A stretch of DNA of 64,000 nucleotides from Lysobacterales bacterium (GCA_019187485.1 JABAQR010000005.1:1-64000); one strand, 5' to 3'. Numbered from the stretch's first letter, positions 45,599 through 54,343 are shown. Notes: generated from the letters alone by a model not told the origin. Numbers and translations: made by a program.

Positions 45599-47428
45599 TC
45601 ACGCCGCACGCCGCACGCCCTCGCCGGTCCGACAGCCCGGCCCCGCATGCACCATCTCGAGGAAGAACTTCTGCATGTCCCAGGCGCCGGTGGGGCAGCG
45701 TTCGGCGCACAGGCCGCAATGCAGGCAGAGGTCCTCGTCCTTGACCATCGCGCGTCCGGTCTTGAGGCCGTCGGCGACGTACAGGTCCTGGGACCGGTTC
45801 TGTGCCGGCGCGGTCAGGCGCGTGCGCAGCTCGGCCTCGGGGCCGTTGGCGGTGAAACTGATGCAGTCCATCGGGCAGATGTCGACGCAGGCGTCGCATT
45901 CGATGCACTTGTTCAGCGTGAACACCGTCTGCACATCGCAGTTGAGGCAGCGCTGCGCCTCCTTCCATGCGAGCTGCGGATCGAAGCCGAGTTCGACCTC
46001 GGCCTTGATGTTGTTGAGGGTGTGCTCGAGAGGCGCCCACGGCACCTTGTTGCGCGCCGCGGTGGTGATGTCGTTGTCGTAGCTCCACTCGTGGATGCCC
46101 ATCTTCTGCGAGACCAGCAGCGGCGCCGGAATCGGCCGCTCGCGCAGGTTCTCGCCATTGAGCATGCGGTCGATCGACACCGCGGCCTCGTGGCCATGCG
46201 CAACCGCCCAGATGATGTTCTTCGGGCCGAAGGCGGCGTCGCCGCCGAAGAACACCTTCGGATGCGTCGACTGCAGCGTCTGCTCGTCCAGCTTCGGCAG
46301 GCCCCAGCGGTCGAATTCGATGCCGGCATCGCGCTCGATCCACGGGAAGGCGTTCTCCTGGCCGACCGCGATCAGCACCTCGTCGCAGTCGATCTCGATG
46401 TCGGGCTCGCCGGTAGGCAGCAACTGGCGCCGACCCTGCGCGTCCACCTGCGGGCGCACCTGCTGGAACTGCATGCCGGTCAGGCGCCCTTCGCTGTGCA
46501 GGAAGGCCACCGGCACCAGGAAGTTGCGGATCGGGATGCCCTCGTGCATCGCGTCCTCTTTCTCCCACGGCGAAGCCTTCATCTCCTCGAAACCGGAGCG
46601 GACGACGACGGTGACGTGCTCGCCGCCGAGGCGGCGCGCCGAGCGACAGCAGTCCATCGCGGTGTTGCCGCCGCCGAGCACGATCACGCGGCGGCCGACG
46701 CGGTGCACGTGGCCGAAGGACACCGAGGCGAGCCAGTCGATGCCGATGTGGATCTGCGCGGCGGCCTCGCGGCGGCCGGGAATGTCGAGGTCGCGCCCGC
46801 GCGGCGCGCCACAGCCGACGAAGATCGCGTCGAAACCTTGTGCCAGCAGGTCCTTCATCGAATCAATGCGCTGGCCGGAACGGAACTCGACGCCGAGACC
46901 GAGGATGTAGCCGATCTCCTCGTCGATCACCGATTCCGGCAACCGGAAGCGCGGGATCTGGGTACGGATGAAGCCGCCGGCGCGCGACTCGCCGTCGTAC
47001 ACGACCACCTCGTAGCCGATCGCGGCGAGGTCGCGCGCGACCGTCAGCGAGGCCGGACCGGCACCAACACAGACGACCCGCTTGCCATTGCGCTGCGCCG
47101 GCGCATCCGGCATGCGCGCGCTGACATCGCCCTTGTAGTCGGCCGCGACGCGCTTGAGGCGACAGATCGCCACCGGTTCCGGCGTGTGCCCGGCGGTCTC
47201 CTCGACCCGGCCACGCCGGCAGGCCGGTTCGCAGGGACGGTCGCAGGTGCGTCCGAGCACGCCCGGGAACACATTCGATTTCCAGTTGATCATGTAGGCG
47301 TCGGCGTAACGTCCGTCGGCGATCAGGCGGATGTACTCCGGCACCGGCGTGTGCGCCGGACAGGCCCATTGGCAGTCGACTACCTTGTGGAAGTAGTCGG
47401 GATGACCGATGTCCGTCGACTGCATCAA
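45599..47428 (-). CDS. GltD-like FAD-dependent NAD(P) oxidoreductase with ferredoxin-type iron-sulfur domains
   Basis: The protein has 609 residues. The N-terminal CQWACPAHTPVPEYI and RTCDRPCEPACRRG supply cysteines for [4Fe-4S] clusters as in glutamate synthase small subunit. The FAD site is RVVCVGAGPASLTVARDLAA and the NAD(P)H site is RVIVLGGGNTAMDCCRSARR. The C-terminus has two ferredoxin-type clusters, CIECDACVDICP and CLHCGLCAERCPTG. It would move electrons between NAD(P)H and the ferredoxin or the Kor enzyme. Encoded 228 bases upstream of korA on the same strand, it is a probable third component. ATGs at 47428 and 47425 are both possible. Confidence 0.9.
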   Translation of the reverse strand: MMQSTDIGHPDYFHKVVDCQWACPAHTPVPEYIRLIADGRYADAYMINWKSNVFPGVLGRTCDRPCEPACRRGRVEETAGHTPEPVAICRLKRVAADYKGDVSARMPDAPAQRNGKRVVCVGAGPASLTVARDLAAIGYEVVVYDGESRAGGFIRTQIPRFRLPESVIDEEIGYILGLGVEFRSGQRIDSMKDLLAQGFDAIFVGCGAPRGRDLDIPGRREAAAQIHIGIDWLASVSFGHVHRVGRRVIVLGGGNTAMDCCRSARRLGGEHVTVVVRSGFEEMKASPWEKEDAMHEGIPIRNFLVPVAFLHSEGRLTGMQFQQVRPQVDAQGRRQLLPTGEPDIEIDCDEVLIAVGQENAFPWIERDAGIEFDRWGLPKLDEQTLQSTHPKVFFGGDAAFGPKNIIWAVAHGHEAAVSIDRMLNGENLRERPIPAPLLVSQKMGIHEWSYDNDITTAARNKVPWAPLEHTLNNIKAEVELGFDPQLAWKEAQRCLNCDVQTVFTLNKCIECDACVDICPMDCISFTANGPEAELRTRLTAPAQNRSQDLYVADGLKTGRAMVKDEDLCLHCGLCAERCPTGAWDMQKFFLEMVHAGPGCRTGEGVRRAA

Positions 47429-47608
47429 AGCTTACCCCCCCGGGCCGATCGCGGCGGGGAGTCTACTCCGTTGATGGCGGTGCGGAGTTGAGGCGGATCA
47501 GGCGGCGTTGAGGCGGTTGTTCCGCTTGCGGGCCGCGGAGAGCTTCGCGTCTGCGCGCCTTTCGCCCGGAGGCAGGAACAGTGTTCGCGGATGGAGCGGC
47601 TGTGACAG

Positions 47609-47649
47609 CCCCTTGAGTCAAGGGGGCGATCGAGCGCGCAGCGCTCGAT
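47609..47649. repeat. Two adjacent perfect hairpins
   Basis: CCCCTTG-AGT-CAAGGGG (47609-47625) is followed four bases later by ATCGAGCGC-GCA-GCGCTCGAT (47629-47649). Stems are seven and nine bases, without mismatches. They are in the 288-base gap between the DUF350 gene and the GltD-like gene, downstream of the former on its strand. They may end its transcript, although no T-run follows. Confidence 0.7.
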
Positions 47650-47716
47650 GGGGGGTTGTGGCAGGCGCGCGGTCTTGGGTCCGCCGAAGCCGACACGCCA
47701 GTGGGACCTCGCTCAC

Positions 47717-48133
47717 TCAGTAATAGGTCATCGCCGCAGCGTTCAGCAGGCCGATGCTGATCGACACCGCGGCGACGAAGTTCGCCGCCGCGGTCTCGCC
47801 GCGGGCGATGCGGTCGGGCAGACCGTTCAGTACCAGGCGCAGCACCAGGAAGGTCAGGACTTGCACGGCGAGTGCGACCAGGCCCCACAGTGCGCAGTCG
47901 AGCAGGCTGATCGCGTTGGTGATCGCGCTGTGCAGCGGCAGCGCGAAGCCGAGCAGGGAACCGCCGAGGGCGGTCGCCGCGGCCTGGTTGTTGAGCCGGA
48001 TCAGGGTGAACTCACGCTGCGGCGTCAGCAACGTGTAGATGAACAGGTAGAGCAGGGTCAACGCCACCGCCAGGCCGAAGTAGGCTAGGAAGGCCGGCAG
48101 GCCCTGCAGCGAGGTTTCGGCGGAAGACCACAT
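47717..48133 (-). CDS. DUF350 membrane protein
   Basis: The protein has 138 residues with four hydrophobic helices, in the pattern of the DUF350 family: LAYFGLAVALTLLYLFIYTL, then NNQAAATALGGSLLGFALPL, then LLDCALWGLVALAVQVLTF, then NFVAAVSISIGLLNAAAM. The family has two such two-helix repeats, and its function is unknown. The gene is divergent from the sugar aminotransferase gene by about 105 bases and has no obvious partner on its own strand. Confidence 0.85.
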   Translation of the reverse strand: MWSSAETSLQGLPAFLAYFGLAVALTLLYLFIYTLLTPQREFTLIRLNNQAAATALGGSLLGFALPLHSAITNAISLLDCALWGLVALAVQVLTFLVLRLVLNGLPDRIARGETAAANFVAAVSISIGLLNAAAMTYY

Positions 48134-48238
48134 GGCGGCGGATCCGGACGGGCGCTGCGCCGAGCATAGGGGGAGCGCCGCGCCCGGTGCGAACACGTCG
48201 CACGGCGTGCGCAGCGCTCCTGCGCTAGATTCGCGCTC

Positions 48239-49360
48239 ATGTCGCCCGCCGATGCACCCATTCCGCCGATCCGCTGCTACGACGCCGCGCGCGTGCTCGC
48301 GCCGCAGCGGGCGGGGATCGAGGCGGCGATCGCCGACGTGCTCGATTCCGGTCGTTTCATCCTGGGCGCCGCGGTGGAGCGCTTCGAGTGCGAGTTCGCG
48401 GACCATTGCGGCCGTGCCCACGCGATCGGCGTGGCCAGCGGCAGCGACGCGCTGGAACTGGCGCTGCGTGCGCTCGACGTCGGCCCAGGCGATTCCGTGG
48501 TCACGGTCGCCAATGCCGGCGGCTACGCCACCCACGCGATCCGTGCCTGCGGCGCAAGACCGCTGTACGCGGAGGTCGATCCAGCCACGCTGCTGCTCGA
48601 TCCGGTTGCGCTGGCGCTGCTGCTGACACAGCGACCGCGTGCACTGGTGCTGACCCACCTGTACGGGCGGCTCGCCGATGTCGGGACGGTTGCCACCATC
48701 TGCGCCGCACACGGGATCGCGCTGGTCGAGGATTGCGCGCAGGCGCACGGTGCGCGGCGCGGCGGACGCCATGCCGGCAGTTTCGGTGCGCTCGGTTGCT
48801 TCAGCTTCTACCCGACCAAGAACCTGGGTGCGCTCGGCGACGGCGGTGCCCTGGTCACCAACGACGCCGCGCTCGCCGCGCGCCTGCGCGCGTTGCGTCA
48901 GTACGGCTGGATCGGCAAGTACCGCGTCGAGGTCGGCGGCGGCCGCAATTCGCGCCTCGACGAGTTGCAGGCGGCGATTCTCAGCGTGCGCCTGCGCTCG
49001 CTCGATGCCGACAACGCGAAGCGCCGCGCGATCATCCGCGCCTACGATGACGCGCTCGCCGGCTGCAAGGCGCGACCATTGCCCGGCCGCGGCGGTGAAG
49101 ACGATGTCGGCCATCAGTACGTGGTGCGCTGCGCGGATCGGAATGCGCTGCGCGCGCACCTCGCTGGCGTTGGCATCGACAGCGAAGTGCACTACCCGGT
49201 CCCCGATCATCTGCAGCCTGCCTGGCGCATGTCGCTCCCGCAAATGCAGCTCCCGTACACCGAACGGGCTTGCGCCGAGGTGCTGTCGCTGCCCTGCCAT
49301 CCGGCGCTGACGGACGTCGAAGTGCGGCGCGTGATCGCCGCGGTGCGCGCGCATGGCTGA
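48239..49360 (+). CDS. DegT/DnrJ/EryC1/StrS-family sugar aminotransferase
   Basis: The protein has 373 residues. The PLP lysine is Lys194 in FYPTKNLGALGDGGA; GVASGSDALELALRAL and LVEDCAQAHGA are other family blocks. It would transaminate a dTDP-3-keto-6-deoxyhexose, giving a 3-amino-3,6-dideoxy sugar, as FdtB or QdtB do. This assignment comes from the gene two places downstream that encodes the matching isomerase and acetyltransferase. The gene overlaps the next start by eight bases and opens a five-gene plus-strand operon. The sugar configuration (Fuc3N or Qui3N) cannot be read. Confidence 0.9.
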   Translation: MSPADAPIPPIRCYDAARVLAPQRAGIEAAIADVLDSGRFILGAAVERFECEFADHCGRAHAIGVASGSDALELALRALDVGPGDSVVTVANAGGYATHAIRACGARPLYAEVDPATLLLDPVALALLLTQRPRALVLTHLYGRLADVGTVATICAAHGIALVEDCAQAHGARRGGRHAGSFGALGCFSFYPTKNLGALGDGGALVTNDAALAARLRALRQYGWIGKYRVEVGGGRNSRLDELQAAILSVRLRSLDADNAKRRAIIRAYDDALAGCKARPLPGRGGEDDVGHQYVVRCADRNALRAHLAGVGIDSEVHYPVPDHLQPAWRMSLPQMQLPYTERACAEVLSLPCHPALTDVEVRRVIAAVRAHG

Positions 49361-50345
49361 ACGCTGCGAGTGCACGGTGGTGATCCCGGTCTACCGCAAC
49401 GCGGACAATCTGCCGCCACTGCTGGTCGAACTGGCCGCCTTGCACGCGCGCGTGGCGGGGGGCATCGAACTGGTGTTTGTCGTCGACGGCAGTCCGGACG
49501 CCAGTTTCGAACACCTGCGCGCGGCGCTGCCGGCGCAGCCCTACGCATCGCAACTGCTGCTGCTTTCGCGCAACTTCGGCTCCTTCGCCGCGATCCGCGA
49601 GGGTCTTGCAGCGGTGCGCACCGAATACTGCGCGGTGATGGCGGCCGATTTGCAGGAGCCACCGGAGCTGATCGGACGTTTCTTCGAGGCACTGCGCGGC
49701 GATCGCGCCGATGTCGTCGTCGGCCAGCGCAGCGGTCGTCTGGATGCGCTCTTCGACCGCCTCGCCTCTGGAGCGTTCTGGTGGGCTTACCGCTGGCTGG
49801 TGCAGCGCGATCTGCCACCGGGCGGGATCGACGTGTTCGGCTGCAACGCCGCCTTCCGTGCGCACCTGCTACGCTTTTCCGAGGCGCACTCCTCGCTGGT
49901 CGGCCAGTTGCTGTGGCTGGGATATCGCCGCGAAGCGCTGCCCTACGTGCGCCGGGCACGCGCCATCGGCAGGAGCGCCTGGACCCTGCGCGGCAAGCTG
50001 AGATATCTCTCCGACAGCGTGTTCGCCTTTTCCGATCTGCCGATCCGCTTGCTCATGGCCGCCGGTGGGCTCGGTCTTGCGGCCTCGCTGCTGCTCGCGA
50101 CGGCGGTGCTGTTCGCGAAATTGTCGGGGGCGGTGCCGGTGCCGGGCTACGCGGCCACCGTGCTGACCATCCTGTTCTTCGCCGGCATCAACCTGCTTGG
50201 CCTCGGCATCGTCGGCAGCTATGTGTGGCGCGCCTACGAGAACACCAAGGCGCGTCCACTCGCGGTGGTAATGCGCGCAGAGTGCTTCGGGCGGGCCGAG
50301 TCCGCGGTGGCGGAGCATCCGACCGCAAAGAAGGACGCGGAGTAG
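49353..50345 (+). CDS. Family 2 glycosyltransferase with two C-terminal membrane helices (GtrB-like)
   Basis: The protein has 330 residues. The GT-A part starts TVVIPVYRNADNLPPLL and contains LVFVVDGSPDASFEHL, LLSRNFGSFAAIREG and VMAADLQEPPELI with the metal-binding acidic residues. Two membrane helices follow (about 230-255 and 268-295). This is the layout of GtrB and DPM1-like enzymes that transfer a sugar to undecaprenyl phosphate on the cytoplasmic side. Because gtrA and sugar-synthesis genes share the operon, the donor is probably the 3-acetamido-3,6-dideoxyhexose nucleotide. Confidence 0.88.
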   Translation: MAERCECTVVIPVYRNADNLPPLLVELAALHARVAGGIELVFVVDGSPDASFEHLRAALPAQPYASQLLLLSRNFGSFAAIREGLAAVRTEYCAVMAADLQEPPELIGRFFEALRGDRADVVVGQRSGRLDALFDRLASGAFWWAYRWLVQRDLPPGGIDVFGCNAAFRAHLLRFSEAHSSLVGQLLWLGYRREALPYVRRARAIGRSAWTLRGKLRYLSDSVFAFSDLPIRLLMAAGGLGLAASLLLATAVLFAKLSGAVPVPGYAATVLTILFFAGINLLGLGIVGSYVWRAYENTKARPLAVVMRAECFGRAESAVAEHPTAKKDAE

Positions 50346-50390
50346 AGCGGGCGAGTGGTTTCGGCTTCCCGTTCCGATCATCCTTCGCCC

Positions 50391-50418
50391 CTGCTTTTCC
50401 TTTGCGTTCTTTGCGTCC
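50391..50418. repeat. Pyrimidine-rich block resembling 34286-34328
   Basis: The stretch CTGCTTTTCCTTTGCGTTCT followed by TTGCGTCC is similar to the pyrimidine-rich arm at 34300-34325. It lies in the short gap between the GtrB-like gene and the acetyltransferase/isomerase gene, inside a probable operon. Confidence 0.5.
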
Positions 50419-50460
50419 TTTGCGGACAAAATGCATTTCCCCTCCGCGAACCGTGCCCCG

Positions 50461-51387
50461 ATGCCCGTCTACATCCACCCCCAGGCCCTGTGCGAGTCGC
50501 CTCACATCGGCGAGGGCACGCGCGTATGGGCCTTCGCTCATCTGCTGCCGGGCGCGCGCATCGGCGCCGACTGCAATCTCTGCGATGGCGTATTCGTTGA
50601 GAACGACGTCATCGTCGGCGACCGTGTGACGGTCAAATGCGGCGTGCAACTGTGGGATGGCGTACGTCTGGAGGACGACGTCTTCGTCGGCCCCAACGCG
50701 AGCTTCTGCAACGACCGCTTCCCGCGTAGCAAACAGCAACCCGAACGCTTCGCGGGAACCATCGTGCGCAAGGGCGCCTCGATCGGCGCCAACGCCACCC
50801 TGTTGCCCGGCATCACGATCGGACCCGGCGCGATGGTCGGTGCCGGCGCGGTGGTACTGCGCTCGGTGCCGGCGAACGCGATCGTGGTCGGCAACCCGGC
50901 GCGCATCGTCGGCTACACGGATGCGCCACGGATCGCGGTGGATATGCCCACGTCGTCCCGAGAGGGCGCCCCGTCGCCGGTGGCCGGCGTCGAGCTGCGA
51001 CTACTGACGCGCGCGATCGACATGCGCGGCTCGCTGGCGGCGGCGGAGGTCGGCCGCGAACTGCCTTTCGTTCCACAGCGCGCCTTCGTGGTCCACTCGG
51101 TACCGAGCACGGAGGTGCGCGGCGAGCACGCACACCGGGTCTGCGCGCAGTTCCTGATATGCGTGCATGGAGCGCTCAGTGCGCTGGTCGACGATGGTTG
51201 CGCGCGCGCCGAATACCGCCTCGACCGCCCCGACCTCGGTCTGTATCTGCCGCCGATGGTGTGGGGCACGCAGTACCGCTACAGCGCCGATGCGGTGCTG
51301 CTGGTGCTCGCATCGCAAGCCTACGATGCCGGCGACTACATCCGCGATTACAGCGAGTTTCTGGCTGCGGTCGGGGTGACGCGCTGA
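50461..51387 (+). CDS. WxcM-like bifunctional sugar N-acetyltransferase and 3,4-ketoisomerase
   Basis: The protein has 308 residues. The first 170 residues are a left-handed beta-helix acetyltransferase (HIGEGTRVWAFAHLLPGARI, then GASIGANATLLPGITIGPGA). The C-terminal 130 residues are a cupin of the FdtA family with the HxH active-site pair His223/His225 in RGEHAHRVCAQFLICV. FdtA-like enzymes convert dTDP-4-keto-6-deoxyglucose to the 3-keto isomer, and the acetyltransferase then acetylates the amine made by the aminotransferase. Both steps in one chain match Xanthomonas WxcM. An in-frame ATG at 50431 is possible; the ATG at 50461 fits the family better. Its stop overlaps the gtrA start (TGATG). 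Confidence 0.9.
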   Translation: MPVYIHPQALCESPHIGEGTRVWAFAHLLPGARIGADCNLCDGVFVENDVIVGDRVTVKCGVQLWDGVRLEDDVFVGPNASFCNDRFPRSKQQPERFAGTIVRKGASIGANATLLPGITIGPGAMVGAGAVVLRSVPANAIVVGNPARIVGYTDAPRIAVDMPTSSREGAPSPVAGVELRLLTRAIDMRGSLAAAEVGRELPFVPQRAFVVHSVPSTEVRGEHAHRVCAQFLICVHGALSALVDDGCARAEYRLDRPDLGLYLPPMVWGTQYRYSADAVLLVLASQAYDAGDYIRDYSEFLAAVGVTR

Positions 51388-51779
51388 TGCTGCGCCAGGG
51401 CCTGCGCTTCCTCGTCGTCGGCGGCTTCAACACCGCGGTCACCTATGCGATTTACTGCGTACTGGTGATCTGGTGGCATCCGCAGTTGGCCTGGTTCGCG
51501 GTGTTCGTGCTCGGCCTTGGCATGGGCTTCGTGCTGCACACGCGGGTGGTCTTCGCCGCCGAACTGGCGCCGCGCAAGGCACTCGGCTATCTGTTCGCCC
51601 AACTGTGTTCATACGCTTTCTGCAGCGCGGCGATCCATGCCGGCATGACGTGGGCGGGTCTCGGACCGCGCGTCGCTGCGGGCGTGGCGATCACCCTCAA
51701 CATACCGTTCGCCTTCGTCATGGCCAGGTTGGTGCTGGCCGACCGCGCGCCAGCGGCGGACGTTGGCAGGATGCCCTGA
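51387..51779 (+). CDS. gtrA: GtrA-family membrane protein
   Basis: The protein has 130 residues with four hydrophobic helices and the family start FLVVGGFNTAVTYAIYCVLV, followed by GMGFVLHTRVVFA. GtrA-like proteins are thought to flip undecaprenyl-linked sugars across the inner membrane. It shares one base with the stop of the preceding gene and is followed directly by the last gene of the operon (TGA then ATG), so translation of the three is probably coupled. Confidence 0.9.
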   Translation: MLRQGLRFLVVGGFNTAVTYAIYCVLVIWWHPQLAWFAVFVLGLGMGFVLHTRVVFAAELAPRKALGYLFAQLCSYAFCSAAIHAGMTWAGLGPRVAAGVAITLNIPFAFVMARLVLADRAPAADVGRMP

Positions 51780-53411
51780 ATGCGCGCGTTCACACAGGCC
51801 CGTCCGCCCTGGCTGGCGATCCTGCTGCCGGTGCTGTGCGCAGCGTTGTTGTACGCGCCGGGCTTCGGCGGCTGGTGGCTGGGTGACGACCTCACCAACC
51901 TGCACCACTTCCATCACTGGGCCGAGCAGGGCCGTCTGTGGCGCGAGAGCTTCGCAAGCTTCGGCCAGGGGATCAGCGTCGAAGGTTCGGCCTGGCGGCC
52001 GCTGTCGATATTGAGTCTGGCCGCGAACCAGGCGCTCGCAGGCAGCCACTACGCTGGCTGGTACGCGGCGAACTACGCCGTCCACCTCGCCAACACCGCG
52101 CTCGTGGCGCTGCTGGTCCTGCGCCTTGCCGCGCATGCACATGTGGACGGCGAGCTCGCGGCGGCGCTGGCGGCGCTCGCCTTCGCGCTCGCGCCTACCC
52201 TGGCCGAGGGCGTGTACTGGTTGTCGGCACGCGCCGACGGCTGGGTCACGCTGCTGACGCTGGCCGCGACCTGGTGCTGGGCCGGCCCCGCGCAGTCGCA
52301 CCCGCGTGCCTGGATGCCACTGGCCGTCGGCGGACCGTTGCTGCTTGGCCTGCTGTTCAAGGAATCGGCCGGCGTGTTCCCGCTGCAACTGGCGCTGCTG
52401 GCGCTGGCCTGGCCCGGGCGCGTCGGGGCCACGCGCTGGATCGCCGTGCTGCTCGCCTTTGCCCTGCTGGCCGCCTTCTTCGGCTGGCGCGCGCACCTGT
52501 TCGGACACGCTTTCTGGGTCTACGCGGCGCCGGGCGAGCCGCAGGCGGCGGTCGACTGGCTCGATCGCCTTGGCGCTGCGCTCGCCTCCGGCATGCCGTG
52601 GTGGCGGGCCTTGAGCGCCGGCGGCGCACCCGCCTGGCTGTACCTCTGCATGCTCGCGCTCGCCTTCGTGCTCGCCTTCCTCGCCGCGGACACGGCGCAA
52701 CGGCGGATCGCGCTGGCCCTGCTTGCGGCCGGCGGCGGCATGGCGCTGGCGACGCTGCTCAATCTCGGCGGCTTCCTTGCACACGGCGAGGGCGGTCGCC
52801 TCTCCTACGGTCCGATCGCATGGACCGCGCTCGCGCTCGGCGTGCTGCTGGCGCGACCGTTGGTGAACCGCCCGACGCGACCACTGGCGGTGCTGGCGGC
52901 GGCGTTCGCCATCACCAGCGGCGCGCTCGTGCTGTGGTCCGAACTCGGCCGCGTGCGCAACGCCCAGGACGGTCTCGCGGCACTCGCCGGCGCGTTGCCG
53001 ACGCAGGTCCGGACGCACCCGGGCTACAGCCTGTTGCTGGTGCCCGAACACGCCGGCCAGGCGGTGCTGCTGCGCAACGCGCAGGGCGCGATCGCGCTGC
53101 CACCGATCCAGACGGAGGGCCTGCTGCACCGCGTGTTGCCCACGCTGCCGGGTGAACTGGCGAACCGCCACGAGCGGATCGCGGCGGGCCTGCTGACCCG
53201 GTTCGAGCAGCACCGCTTCCAACACCTTCTGGGCGACGAGCTGCGCCAACTGTACGAACCCGCACCGGCGCGCTGGCCGGATCACTATCTCTGCTGGTCG
53301 ATGGCCGAACAGCGCTTTCTCGAACTGCCGGCACCCGATCCGGGCGACGCCCACGCCTGGACAGCGACGCTGCTCGCGCAACTGCCGCGTTGCGGACTGG
53401 CGGAGCGCTGA
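51780..53411 (+). CDS. Large polytopic membrane protein, probable GT-C type glycosyltransferase
   Basis: The protein has 543 residues with about ten to eleven hydrophobic segments. The loop after the first helix, FGGWWLGDDLTNLHHFHHW, has the acidic pair and aromatic residues typical of GT-C enzymes, and further family-like features include WRPLSILSLAANQALAG and NYAVHLANTALVALLVLRL. GT-C enzymes use polyprenyl-linked sugars on the periplasmic side. As the last gene of the gtrA-gtrB-like operon it would pass the lipid-linked sugar on to a glycan or protein. A periplasmic C-terminal domain of about 120 residues completes it. Sequence alone does not prove the activity. Confidence 0.75.
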   Translation: MRAFTQARPPWLAILLPVLCAALLYAPGFGGWWLGDDLTNLHHFHHWAEQGRLWRESFASFGQGISVEGSAWRPLSILSLAANQALAGSHYAGWYAANYAVHLANTALVALLVLRLAAHAHVDGELAAALAALAFALAPTLAEGVYWLSARADGWVTLLTLAATWCWAGPAQSHPRAWMPLAVGGPLLLGLLFKESAGVFPLQLALLALAWPGRVGATRWIAVLLAFALLAAFFGWRAHLFGHAFWVYAAPGEPQAAVDWLDRLGAALASGMPWWRALSAGGAPAWLYLCMLALAFVLAFLAADTAQRRIALALLAAGGGMALATLLNLGGFLAHGEGGRLSYGPIAWTALALGVLLARPLVNRPTRPLAVLAAAFAITSGALVLWSELGRVRNAQDGLAALAGALPTQVRTHPGYSLLLVPEHAGQAVLLRNAQGAIALPPIQTEGLLHRVLPTLPGELANRHERIAAGLLTRFEQHRFQHLLGDELRQLYEPAPARWPDHYLCWSMAEQRFLELPAPDPGDAHAWTATLLAQLPRCGLAER

Positions 53412-53430
53412 TCCGCGACACCGGCGCGCG

Positions 53431-53529
53431 TCCGAACTCGGCTTCGCCAAATTCATCGCTTGCGCGCTGGATTTGCGGGCCGGCCATCCATGGCCGGCGT
53501 TTCATCCCTCACGGGTCGGGAGCCCCGGT
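53431..53529. repeat. ~100-base dispersed repeat, copy B
   Basis: This is the partner of 36476-36576 in opposite orientation, sharing the palindrome GGCCGGCCATCCATGGCCGG and flanks on either side. It lies between the convergent ends of the sugar operon and the RcnB-like gene. Confidence 0.8.
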
Positions 53530-53536
53530 GGGAAGC

Positions 53537-54343
53537 TCAGTAGAAAAAGCCGCGGAGGATGTCCACCACTTCACCGGTGGCGATCTCGACCAGCAACACG
53601 TCGCGGTCGATGCGCACCCAGTAGCAGCCCCAAGGCGGGGACGTCAAGCCATAGGAGCGCCAGTCGATGTAGTAGGTCGGCGCGTAGTAGACGCTCGGCA
53701 GGCGGTAGCCGATGGTCCACGAGCGGTAGCTGTAGCCGCGCGGATAGTAGTAGCGGGAGGGCGAGTGCCAGCGATGGCCGTTCCAGCCGTGGCGCCAGGA
53801 ATTGCGCCAGCCGTGATCGCGCCAACTGTTCCAGTGCCGGCCGTGATCATCGCGCCAGCCATGACGATGATCGTCGCGCCAGTCCTGTCGGCGATGGTCT
53901 CGCCAGTCGTCGTGGCGGCGGTCATCGCGCCAGCCATCCTGGTGACCGTAATCGTTGGGCAGACCGTTGTTCCAGCCCTGGCGATGATCGTCGCGACCCC
54001 ATTGCTGGCGCTGGTCGCGCCACTCCTGGCGCCCAACTTGAGATTGGAGCTGCGAATAGGGTTGTGAATAGGGCTGCGCCTGCGGCTGCTGGCCGAAACC
54101 GTAGCCCTGGCTGTGCGGCTCGGTGCCGCCCCAGGACTGGCCGCCGCTCTGACGCTCGCCGCGACCAGACTCCTGGGCGCGAAAACCAGCATCCTGGCCG
54201 CGCCCCTGCCAACCGGAATTCTGGTCCTGGGAGCGACCTTCATCGCGACCACGACCCGCCATCGACGACAAACCCTGCGCGCCGGCAGCGGCCGCAGCCG
54301 TCGCCAACAAGGCGCCCAGGATGACCACCAGGAACTGCTTCAT
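53537..54343 (-). CDS. RcnB-domain exported protein with Arg/Asp/Trp-rich repeat region
   Basis: The protein has 268 residues with a signal peptide (KQFLVVILGALLATAAAAAG). Residues about 25-120 are Gln/Gly/Ser-rich; about 120-195 is a stretch of short WRDD or WRDH units (for example GWRDDRRHDDWRDHRRQDW). The C-terminus is an RcnB domain (YYIDWRSYGLTSPPWGCYWV, IATGEVVDI), a periplasmic family linked in E. coli to nickel and cobalt homeostasis. The histidine-rich repeat might bind metal. No rcnA-type exporter is next to it, so the name reflects the domain only. The gene follows the A2M gene by 212 bases on the same strand. Confidence 0.8.
   Translation of the reverse strand: MKQFLVVILGALLATAAAAAGAQGLSSMAGRGRDEGRSQDQNSGWQGRGQDAGFRAQESGRGERQSGGQSWGGTEPHSQGYGFGQQPQAQPYSQPYSQLQSQVGRQEWRDQRQQWGRDDHRQGWNNGLPNDYGHQDGWRDDRRHDDWRDHRRQDWRDDHRHGWRDDHGRHWNSWRDHGWRNSWRHGWNGHRWHSPSRYYYPRGYSYRSWTIGYRLPSVYYAPTYYIDWRSYGLTSPPWGCYWVRIDRDVLLVEIATGEVVDILRGFFY

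Noticed and set aside
47508-47723. A 71-codon plus-strand frame between the DUF350 and flavoprotein genes
   Set aside because: It is a translation of the two hairpins and surrounding spacer; no ribosome binding site or family match.
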